Shown one piece after another: positions 36,836 through 43,851 of a DNA stretch of 43,851 nt; position 1 is the stretch's first letter, and each line of letters starts with the position of its first letter. The DNA is taken from assembly GCA_001994995.1 (NCBI GenBank), contig MDJM01000005.1, positions 1-43,851 of the forward strand, in the 5' to 3' direction. The position numbers and the translations under genes are program-made. A model generated the notes under the pieces. That model had not been told where the DNA came from, ran no database searches, and saw only the letters and a list, made by a program, of their open reading frames with translations. Origin of the DNA: Candidatus Parepulonipiscium sp. PG-Nuni2H_MBin01 (GTDB lineage Bacteria > Bacillota > Clostridia > Lachnospirales > Cellulosilyticaceae).

Positions 36836-36901
36836 TCAATTTCTTAAATATCCTAGTTCTCTTAATTCATACTCAGACCCTACATTAAACCAATCATTCA
36901 T
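36836..36901 (-). CDS. Small ORF, 21 aa
   Basis: MNDWFNVGSEYELRELGYLRN, with a textbook GGAGG 7 bases before the ATG. It lies after the hup terminator and 69 bases upstream of rqcP. Codon use looks ordinary and there is no membrane helix. It is not recognised. It could be a leader peptide for rqcP or a chance frame; the strong ribosome-binding site favours translation. Confidence 0.45.
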   Translation of the reverse strand: MNDWFNVGSEYELRELGYLRN

Positions 36902-36942
36902 ACAAACGCCTCCAAAATAATTAATGCAAACTAAAGAGCTAT

Positions 36943-36967
36943 AAAAAAATCTACACTTAAGTGTAGA
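36943..36967 (-). terminator. Intrinsic terminator of hup
   Basis: Perfect palindrome TCTACACTT/AAGTGTAGA followed by seven T's on the minus strand. Confidence 0.9.
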
Positions 36968-36972
36968 CTTTT

Positions 36973-37248
36973 TTAAGAATTTACTATATCCTTCAAGGCT
37001 TTACCAGCTTTAAACTTAGGCACTTTACAACCTGGGATTGTAATTTCCTCGTTAGTTTTAGGATTTCTACCTTTTCTTTCTTGTCTAAAAGAAACCTCAA
37101 ACGTACCAAAGCCCACAAGCTGGATTTTACCTTCGTTTTTAAGCTCCTGCATAACCACTTCTTCAAATGCTTTAAGCGCTTTTTCTGTATCCTTCTTACT
37201 AAGTTCTGCTTTCTCAGCCATTGCTGATACTAATTCAGATTTATTCAT
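36973..37248 (-). CDS. hup: DNA-binding protein HU
   Basis: 91 aa histone-like protein. MNKSELVSAMAEKAELSKKDTEKALKAFEEVV is the helical dimer base. GFGTFEVSFRQERKGRNPKTNEEITIPGCKVPKFKAGKALKD is the DNA-binding arm and the last helix. Monocistronic. Confidence 0.97.
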   Translation of the reverse strand: MNKSELVSAMAEKAELSKKDTEKALKAFEEVVMQELKNEGKIQLVGFGTFEVSFRQERKGRNPKTNEEITIPGCKVPKFKAGKALKDIVNS

Positions 37249-37416
37249 CTTTTAACCCTCCGTTATTGATTGTATGTATCTAACCTTTATAACAGATAAC
37301 ATACATCTCAAAATAATTTGTACTGGAAATACGTTCCTAAATTATTTATAAATGTTTATTGCTATTTTGTCAAGCCAAAATCCGCAATTAGTACTAATTT
37401 TATGCCATAACTTATC

Positions 37417-37446
37417 AAAAGCCAGCAGATTTACCCTACTGGCTTG
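37417..37446 (-). terminator. Intrinsic terminator of spoVT
   Basis: AAGCCAGTAG/CTGCTGGCTT stem (one G-U pair), 7-base loop, then TTTT, 10 bases after the stop. Confidence 0.75.
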
Positions 37447-37456
37447 ACATAATACC

Positions 37457-38008
37457 TTATTGCTCCATCTGTTTTCCAAGAAACCCGGCAGCAGATTGAA
37501 CGAGCTTTTCTTCCACCTCGCCCATTTCGACCATCTGATTACCACCTAAAAATATAACAGAGCCAATTGCATCCCCTTCACATATAATAGGAGCGATAAT
37601 TTCTGAAAAATAATTATCGGCATTACCATCTGAAAGAATAGGTACAAACTTACTATCATCTTTTCGGGCTTTTAGTATCGTACGACCCTCGATAACCTTC
37701 TCTAAGTTTCTACTAATATTTTTATCAAGAAATTCCTTTTTGGATGCTCCAGAAATCGCGATTATCTGGTCTTTATCTGAAATACAAGTAATATGGCCCG
37801 TTGCTTGTGCTAAAGACTCCGCGTATTCCTTAGCAAACGCACTTAACTCCCCTACAGGAGAATACTTTTTCAATATGACTTGGCCGTGGTTGTCAGTAAA
37901 TATCTCTAACGGGTCTCCCTCTCTAATACGTAACGTTCTTCTTATTTCCTTCGGTATAACTACTCTACCTAAGTCATCTATTCTTCTAACGATGCCTGTT
38001 GCTTTCAA
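37457..38008 (-). CDS. spoVT: Stage V sporulation protein T (SpoVT), forespore regulator
   Basis: 183 aa. The AbrB-type swapped-hairpin DNA-binding domain fills residues 1-50 (MKATGIVRRIDDLGRVVIPKEIRRTLRIREGDPLEIF) and a GAF-like domain the rest. In Bacillus subtilis it tunes sigma-G genes late in spore development. It starts with TTG at 38008, 9 bases after GGAGG; this gives the family's usual MKATGIV start. Confidence 0.95.
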   Translation of the reverse strand: MKATGIVRRIDDLGRVVIPKEIRRTLRIREGDPLEIFTDNHGQVILKKYSPVGELSAFAKEYAESLAQATGHITCISDKDQIIAISGASKKEFLDKNISRNLEKVIEGRTILKARKDDSKFVPILSDGNADNYFSEIIAPIICEGDAIGSVIFLGGNQMVEMGEVEEKLVQSAAGFLGKQMEQ

Positions 38009-38031
38009 GTAAAACAACCTCCTTACTATCT

Positions 38032-38059
38032 GATGTCAAAACTAAACCGATGTCAAAAC
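38032..38059. repeat. 11-bp direct repeat upstream of spoVT
   Basis: gatgtcaaaac occurs twice, at 38032-38042 and 38049-38059 (period 17), immediately before the spoVT ribosome-binding site. Each contains TTGACA on the minus strand. It could be an operator or a regulatory RNA element. Confidence 0.6.
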
Positions 38060-38334
38060 GGATACACCTGTTGTTATATCCTATTTGTATTATGGTAGTT
38101 TTAAGCTGATTATATGCATACATTTACAAAATTTTTCTAAACACAAAAAAATTATCCATTTAACCCCTTATATTCCACCTAAATGTGACACCTATTAGCT
38201 ATTTTTCCATAAATTACATATTATATTCACATTTACATTTTTATACTTTTTTATATTATTATTAATCTAAATTGGGCAAAAATACTCCCTCTTCTATAGG
38301 CCCTTCCCACAGGTTTATTTTTATAAAATGGAAA
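38060..38334. other. AT-rich region between prsA and spoVT
   Basis: The 348-base gap between prsA and spoVT holds the direct repeat and AT-rich sequence with no gene. A sporulation-type promoter for spoVT is expected here. GCATATAATC on the minus strand near 38113-38122 resembles a forespore -10, but I could not find a matching -35. Confidence 0.5.
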
Positions 38335-38357
38335 AAAACTAGAGAAAATCCCTAGTT
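38335..38357 (-). terminator. Intrinsic terminator of prsA
   Basis: AAACTAG/CTAGTTT stem around GGATTTTCT followed by T's on the minus strand; it overlaps the stop codon. Confidence 0.8.
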
Positions 38358-39592
38358 TATTCCGCTGGTATAGCCTCATTATCTACTGCTTCATCCGCTA
38401 CACTAGCCTCATCATTCACTATTTCACCTGTTACATCCGCTTCGTCCACTACTAAATCATCTGCTACAGTCTCATTATTCACTATTTCATCTGTTACATC
38501 CGCTTCGTCCACTACTAAATCATCTGCTACAGTCTCATTATTCACTACTTCGTCCGTTTGAGGCTGTTCTGGTGTTAGTAACGTAATATCCTCAAATAAT
38601 GCTGTTTTTTCCACATTAGCCGCTTCCATAAGGGTAATTAATTCATCCTCAGCAAAAATCATTCTAGCAAAAGTAATATATTCCTCGCGAATTTGTTCCT
38701 CATTTGCTGGAATAAACTCAATAGTTTGCCCAATATGATACCCATAACTAGTTTCTACCGGCTCTGGCCATATCTCTCCATCAGCTGCAGAAAACGCTGC
38801 TTCTTCAAACTCAGCAACCATTCTACCACGCCCAAAAGTATACTCGCCATTATTATATGCTGAACCAGGATCCTCAGAATATTCGCCCGCTAACTCGCCA
38901 ATATCCTCACCTGCTTTAATTCTATCCAACAACTCATTAGCAAGCGCAAGTTTCTCTGCCTTAGCTTCTTCATCTAAAGGTTGATTCATCTCATCCACAG
39001 TGCTAATTAAAATATGTCTAGCTGTTACTGCTTCATAATAATATTTAGCTTCCTCAATCTCAGCCAAAATTTCCTCTTCAGATGGCATATAAACTGATCC
39101 TATTTTATCTTGAACTTTAGTTGAATATTCTGTACCAACTAACAATTTTACAATATCATCTTCACTAAATCTATACGTGTTAGCAATTTCACCGTTTATA
39201 GCCATAAAGTCAGCCGCATACCCCTCAAGCTCACTAATTTCATCTTGCGTCAATTCTATATCCAATTCAGCTGCCTCTTGTGTTGCCACCACCGACAAAA
39301 TAGCAGACTCTAACGCTCTTTCTTTAGCCAAATCACCAATAGTTTGTCCTTCAATCTCCATATCAACTATGCTAGACATAGGGGTTCCTAACTGCATTTC
39401 AAAAAAACTTTGGGCACTCCACAGGTAGGCTCTGTATAATGATTCCGAAATTGATATTCCATTTACTACAGCTACAACATCTGAACTGACTGCTGCTTGA
39501 ACGTTATTTACTGGTTCATTTGCACTACACCCAGTTAATGCTGACATAGACATTGCGGCCATTACTGCTACTGCTAATAATTTTTTACTCAT
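38357..39592 (-). CDS. prsA: PrsA-like lipoprotein foldase (parvulin peptidyl-prolyl isomerase)
   Basis: 411 aa. A lipoprotein signal ends at the lipobox LTGC with Cys22. The SurA-like N-terminal helical part follows. The parvulin domain lies at about 190-290 ([57 protein letters not shown]). It folds exported proteins on the outer face of the membrane. The last 65 residues are an acidic, low-complexity tail with two near-identical repeats containing [17 protein letters not shown], not seen in ordinary PrsA. It sits between mfd and spoVT as in other Firmicutes. AAGGAGCGA precedes the ATG. Confidence 0.93.
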   Translation of the reverse strand: MSKKLLAVAVMAAMSMSALTGCSANEPVNNVQAAVSSDVVAVVNGISISESLYRAYLWSAQSFFEMQLGTPMSSIVDMEIEGQTIGDLAKERALESAILSVVATQEAAELDIELTQDEISELEGYAADFMAINGEIANTYRFSEDDIVKLLVGTEYSTKVQDKIGSVYMPSEEEILAEIEEAKYYYEAVTARHILISTVDEMNQPLDEEAKAEKLALANELLDRIKAGEDIGELAGEYSEDPGSAYNNGEYTFGRGRMVAEFEEAAFSAADGEIWPEPVETSYGYHIGQTIEFIPANEEQIREEYITFARMIFAEDELITLMEAANVEKTALFEDITLLTPEQPQTDEVVNNETVADDLVVDEADVTDEIVNNETVADDLVVDEADVTGEIVNDEASVADEAVDNEAIPAE

Positions 39593-39650
39593 CTCATTCG
39601 CTCCTTATGTTTTTTTTTTATTATTGTACCATAGCCTGCCTAATGCAAGC

Positions 39651-42600
39651 CTATGCTAACTCTTTTAAGGCAAGAACTAGTTTTTTAACATGTCCTATTA
39701 GCTCTTTACGATTTATATCTTTAACGTTAAAAGTTAAAGTCACTTGTTTACCTAACGTAACTTTTACTTTATCTTGGTAAATATCTACTACTTTAGAAAG
39801 TATAAGCGGATCTAGATGAACCACTTCATTAAATCTTATCATGATCATGTGTTGATTATGTGATATTAATGAAATTTCCAGGTCATTTGCAATAGCTTTT
39901 ATCAATGCAATATCTACCAAATTATATACACTTTGAGGTAAGTCCCCGTACCTATCTTGCATTTCATCCACTATATTATCTAAATCCTTTTCAGTGCGAA
40001 TTAAAGCAATCTTTTTATAAATATCCAATTTCTGCACTTCATCTATAATAAACGTACTTGGAATAAATGCATTAATTTTAATTTCAATAGTCGTCTCCAC
40101 ACTAGGCTTCACGTTTTCACCTTGCTCATAAAGAATAGCCTCTTTTAACATTTTAGAATACAAATCATACCCAATAGCTTCCATATGCCCATGTTGCTTA
40201 GCTCCTAATAAATCACCAGCACCCCTTATTTCTAAATCCCGCATAGCAATTTTAAAACCAGCTCCAAGTTGGGTAAATTGCCTAATAGCCTGCAATCTTC
40301 TTTCCGCCACCTCACTTAGTACCTTATCTTTTTTATAGAGAAGATACGCATACGCCCCTTTATCAGAACGTCCTACACGCCCTCTAAGTTGATACAATTG
40401 ACTTAGTCCCATCTTATCGGCATCATTTATAATTATAGTATTAGCATTTGCAATGTCAAGACCTGTTTCAATAATTGTTGTACACACTAAAACAGAAATT
40501 TCCTTATTCATAAACTGTATCATAATTTTTTCCAGCTCTCTTTCACTCATTTGTCCATGAGCAAATGCCACTGTCGCTTGTGGTACCATAGCACTAATAG
40601 CCACTGCTGTCTCTTCTATATTTTTCACCTTATTATACAAAAAGTAAACTTGACCATCGCGATTTATTTCACGATTAATTGCATCTTTAATAAATTCGTC
40701 GCTATATTCCATAACATAAGTTTGCACAGGTACCCTTTTAAGAGGCGCTTCTTCAATTACACTCATATCCCGAATTCCAATTAAACTCATATGGAGAGTA
40801 CGTGGAATAGGCGTTGCTGTAAGCGTCAAAACATCCACTTCGGTTCTAAGCTGCTTTAACTTCTCTTTATGAGTAACTCCAAAACGTTGCTCCTCATCAA
40901 TAATAACCAATCCTAAATCATCAAATTTTACATCTTTAGAAAGCAACCTATGAGTACCAATAACAATATCCAATACACCCTTTTCTAAGGCCGCTAAAGT
41001 TTCCTTGATTTGTTTAGGCGTTCTAAATCTAGATAAGACACCAACGGAAATACCTTGAACCTCCATACGCTCCACAAACCGCTGATAATGTTGCTGCGCC
41101 AAAATAGTAGTTGGCACCAAATAAGCAACTTGTTTACGATTCATAACAGCTTTAAAAGCAGCGCGAATAGCAACTTCAGTTTTGCCATACCCAACATCAC
41201 CACAAATTAATCTATCCATAATCTTATTACTTTCCATATCGCTTTTCACAGCATTAATAGCCTCAAGTTGGTCATCGGTTTCGCTGTAAGGAAACAACTC
41301 TTCAAACTCAGTTTGCCATACAGTATCAGGCTCATACGCAAATCCCCTCTGGTTTTCACGTTTGCTATATAAACTTATAAGCTCCTTAGCAATATCCGCA
41401 ACAGCACCTCTAACTTTAGCTTTAGACTTTTTCCACTCAGGAGTACCTAAAGTATGGAGCTTAGGAATGTTATCATCAGAGCCAACATATTTTTGTACCA
41501 TATCCATCTGATTAATATTAACATATAATACAGAATTTTCCGCGTATTGGATTTTTAAATTATCCCTACTTACCCCTTCAATTACAATTTGCTCAATACC
41601 TTGGAACACACCAATACCATGCATCTCATGAACAACATAATCACCAGGAAGTAACTCAAGAAAACTTTCAATTTTAGCCCCTTTATATTTTTTACGACTT
41701 TTATTCCTCTCCTTATCCTTACCAAACAAATCTTTATCAGTTAAAATAACAAAATTAATTCCCTCGTATAAAAAACCCTTACTTAGCGAACCCTTACTAA
41801 TTATAATCTGTTTAGGGGCAGGAGTAGTATCAAGCTTATCACTATAGCTTAAAATAACTCCGCGTTCACTAAGCTCGTTAATGACCCGATCAGTCTTTGC
41901 CTTAGTACCCGAAAGTAAAATAGTAGCAAAACCTCCATTAACATATTTATTTAAGTCATTTTCTAAAATTTCAAAATTTTTATAAATACTGCTAGTTTCA
42001 ACGGTTCTAATAGATAAAATATTTTTAGTCGAAAATTCCTCCATATTTGAGTCTAAATTTAAAAATCCTATACTACGCTTTTCAACCAACATATCTTTTA
42101 CTTTATCAATGTTAAAAATAAATTTAGTTTGTGTTGGTAAAATATATCCAAACTCCAATCTATCCTTAATACTTTGTTCATATTCATGCCAAATTCTATT
42201 TAATCTATCACGACACTTCTTTATTTCAGTAATAAAAATAGTTTTTTCTTTAGTAAAATAATCTAACAAAGTCACTGTTTCAACGTTCATAAAAGGTGCA
42301 TATAATTCAATCCCTGGTCTACTAACCCCATTTAACATAAACTCAATATCTTCAGACACTTTAGTCTTAATACGACTCGCCGCATCGTCTCTACCTAACG
42401 ACTTTAACCTATCCACCGCAATATCTAGCTCTTTATTAATAGCCGGTATAGCGCTACTCACATCATCAAAAATAACCTCTTGATTTGGATAAATTGTAAC
42501 CTTAGTAATATTATCAATAGACCGTTGTGTTAAAGGGCTAAACCTTCTAATTGAATCAATCTCATCATCCCACAGTTCAATACGAATTGGCATAATATGA

Positions 42601-43157
42601 TTTGGGGAGTAAATATCAATAATCCCACCACGCACAGCAAACTGTCCTATGCCTTCAACCTTGGTATGTCTTTCATAACCTATCTTCAATAAAAATTTAG
42701 TTAACTTTTTAATATCTAGATTCTGTTCTTGAGTAATAGTAAGCGTAAACTTTTTCCACACATCTGGTGTAGATAATGGATTTAATAACGCTTCCACCGA
42801 TACTACCACCACCGCATTTTTTTGCTTAGTAACCGCATTTAAAATACGCATTCTCTCTGCTGTAATATCCGTACTATGAACATCTGCATTATAAAATAAA
42901 ATATCTCTACTTGGATATAAATATACTTTATCTTCCCCATATAAAAATTGCATATCTTCATAGATTAGCCTTGCCTCCGACTCATTAGGTGCCACCACTA
43001 TAGGCGACTCGTCTAGATTATTCGCAAGAGCATATATTAAATGTGCTTTACAGGCATCTACGGTACCTGTTATAATCCCTATTCCTTGCTGTGTACACTG
43101 TGAAATAAACCTATGCCAACCGGGCAAACTGGCTAATGGTTCTATAAGTCCTTTCAT
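39651..43157 (-). CDS. mfd: Transcription-repair coupling factor
   Basis: 1168 aa, full length. It removes RNA polymerase stalled at DNA damage and recruits UvrA. In order: a UvrB-like module (NLDESPIVVAPNESEARLIYEDM, LLNPLSTPD), the RNA polymerase-interacting domain (GDYVVHEMHGIGVFQGIE), the RecG-like motor, and the C-terminal D7 domain. The motor has Walker A GDVGYGKTE near 650, DEEQ near 750, TATPIPRTLHM, and QLRGRVGR. It starts 67 bases after pth. Confidence 0.97.
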   Translation of the reverse strand: MKGLIEPLASLPGWHRFISQCTQQGIGIITGTVDACKAHLIYALANNLDESPIVVAPNESEARLIYEDMQFLYGEDKVYLYPSRDILFYNADVHSTDITAERMRILNAVTKQKNAVVVVSVEALLNPLSTPDVWKKFTLTITQEQNLDIKKLTKFLLKIGYERHTKVEGIGQFAVRGGIIDIYSPNHIMPIRIELWDDEIDSIRRFSPLTQRSIDNITKVTIYPNQEVIFDDVSSAIPAINKELDIAVDRLKSLGRDDAASRIKTKVSEDIEFMLNGVSRPGIELYAPFMNVETVTLLDYFTKEKTIFITEIKKCRDRLNRIWHEYEQSIKDRLEFGYILPTQTKFIFNIDKVKDMLVEKRSIGFLNLDSNMEEFSTKNILSIRTVETSSIYKNFEILENDLNKYVNGGFATILLSGTKAKTDRVINELSERGVILSYSDKLDTTPAPKQIIISKGSLSKGFLYEGINFVILTDKDLFGKDKERNKSRKKYKGAKIESFLELLPGDYVVHEMHGIGVFQGIEQIVIEGVSRDNLKIQYAENSVLYVNINQMDMVQKYVGSDDNIPKLHTLGTPEWKKSKAKVRGAVADIAKELISLYSKRENQRGFAYEPDTVWQTEFEELFPYSETDDQLEAINAVKSDMESNKIMDRLICGDVGYGKTEVAIRAAFKAVMNRKQVAYLVPTTILAQQHYQRFVERMEVQGISVGVLSRFRTPKQIKETLAALEKGVLDIVIGTHRLLSKDVKFDDLGLVIIDEEQRFGVTHKEKLKQLRTEVDVLTLTATPIPRTLHMSLIGIRDMSVIEEAPLKRVPVQTYVMEYSDEFIKDAINREINRDGQVYFLYNKVKNIEETAVAISAMVPQATVAFAHGQMSERELEKIMIQFMNKEISVLVCTTIIETGLDIANANTIIINDADKMGLSQLYQLRGRVGRSDKGAYAYLLYKKDKVLSEVAERRLQAIRQFTQLGAGFKIAMRDLEIRGAGDLLGAKQHGHMEAIGYDLYSKMLKEAILYEQGENVKPSVETTIEIKINAFIPSTFIIDEVQKLDIYKKIALIRTEKDLDNIVDEMQDRYGDLPQSVYNLVDIALIKAIANDLEISLISHNQHMIMIRFNEVVHLDPLILSKVVDIYQDKVKVTLGKQVTLTFNVKDINRKELIGHVKKLVLALKELA

Positions 43158-43224
43158 AATTTAAAAACCTCCCTACCATAGCAATACTGTAATTCTCCTA
43201 TAAGATAACGAATTTGTAAAGATG

Positions 43225-43791
43225 CTACCTACTTAAAGCATATTTATTCATCGCTGTATCTAACCCATATATAACGAAATTGTTAATAAAATCCTTAATA
43301 TAAGGCATTTCATTTTTTAAATCTGTCATTTCTTGCTTAGTAAATTTCCCAAGCACATAATCAGCAAGGTCCCACCCTGGTGGTTTTTGTCCAACGCCAA
43401 TTTTAATTCTAGGAAACTCTTTAGTACCTAAATGTTCAATAATATTTTTAATACCGTTATGCCCCCCCGCACTACCAGTCTTTTTTATCTTTGTTACTGC
43501 AACATCAAATGAAACATCATCGTATATTACTATTATATTCTCAGGTTGGAGCTTATAGAAATTCATACACGCTATAACTGCCTCGCCACTTAAATTCATA
43601 TAAGTTTGAGGCTTCATAAAGATAACTTGTTCATTACCAATCTTACCTTCCCCAATATGTGACTTAAACTTATTTTTATCAATACGAATATCAGCGTGGT
43701 GAGCAATGTAGTCCACTGCATCAAATCCTACATTATGTCTTGTACCTAAATATTTTAATCCTGGGTTACCTAATCCTATTATTAATTTCAT
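43225..43791 (-). CDS. pth: Peptidyl-tRNA hydrolase
   Basis: 188 aa. Frees tRNA from prematurely released peptidyl-tRNA. The N-terminal IIGLGNPGLKYLGTRHNVGFDAVD contains the catalytic His of the HNVGF motif. PQTYMNLSGEAV and GSAGGHNGIKNIIEHLGT are also conserved. First gene of the pth-mfd-prsA run visible in the window. Confidence 0.98.
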   Translation of the reverse strand: MKLIIGLGNPGLKYLGTRHNVGFDAVDYIAHHADIRIDKNKFKSHIGEGKIGNEQVIFMKPQTYMNLSGEAVIACMNFYKLQPENIIVIYDDVSFDVAVTKIKKTGSAGGHNGIKNIIEHLGTKEFPRIKIGVGQKPPGWDLADYVLGKFTKQEMTDLKNEMPYIKDFINNFVIYGLDTAMNKYALSR

Positions 43792-43825
43792 ATTTAATTC
43801 TCCTAATTTATGGCCCGTTAATATA

Positions 43826-43851
43826 AAAAAAAATCCCGTAAGTCTCCGGAG
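43826..43851 (-). terminator. Partial intrinsic terminator of the gene upstream of pth
   Basis: On the minus strand the window edge reads CTCCGGAGACTTACGGGA then nine T's. This is the 3' arm of a hairpin whose 5' arm is cut off by the window end. Confidence 0.5.

Overview
The window is a low-GC stretch from an endospore-forming member of the Firmicutes, most likely class Clostridia. The grounds are the sporulation genes spoVT, yabP and yabQ, the pth-mfd-prsA-spoVT-hup-rqcP-yabP-yabQ-divIC order, a sodium-type F-ATPase with a duplicated c subunit, and a CdISt1-type IStron. A relative of the Lachnospirales (Cellulosilyticum/Epulopiscium type) fits but is an inference. Apart from the first 2.7 kb, nearly every gene is on the minus strand.

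Layout. 1-2.7 kb (plus strand): the right end of an IStron followed in frame by the last codons of an interrupted gene, an unrecognised 420-aa protein, and an alpha/beta hydrolase behind a folded leader. 2.8-6 kb: an SLH-anchored CAP-domain surface protein and a RelA/SpoT-domain protein with an extra helical domain. 6-11.5 kb: infC-rpmI-rplT with an attenuator leader, a malic enzyme-fumarase pair, and efp-aroQ-aroK.

11.57-12.77 kb is the most unusual spot. A defective IStron, with the conserved core of a group I intron at its 5' end and a truncated tnpB plus omega-RNA right end at its 3' end, lies exactly between the 3'-truncated reading frame of a repeat-built secreted protein and the 5'-truncated reading frame of shikimate kinase. 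Both frames are in phase across the predicted splice junction, but the two genes do not belong together. This points to recombination between IStron copies, or to an assembly join at a repeat.

12.8-20.3 kb: the repeat protein, its ABC ATPase, and a 1310-aa 2-hydroxyacyl-CoA dehydratase activase-like protein with a clear promoter. 20.5-30.4 kb: the ATP synthase operon, wecB-atpZ-atpI then atpB-E1-E2-F-H-A-G-D-C. It has a four-helix c subunit that lost one ion-binding Glu and a normal c subunit with a full Na+ signature. A 478-bp palindrome-rich spacer splits atpI from atpB. WecB carries a long acidic tail and is translationally coupled to atpZ.

30.8-32.2 kb: a Cys/Pro-rich repetitive protein and a tRNA-Met(CAT). 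32.3-35.2 kb: proline synthesis, proC-proA-proB. 35.2-43.8 kb: division and sporulation genes (divIC, yabQ, yabP, rqcP, hup, spoVT), prsA, mfd and pth.
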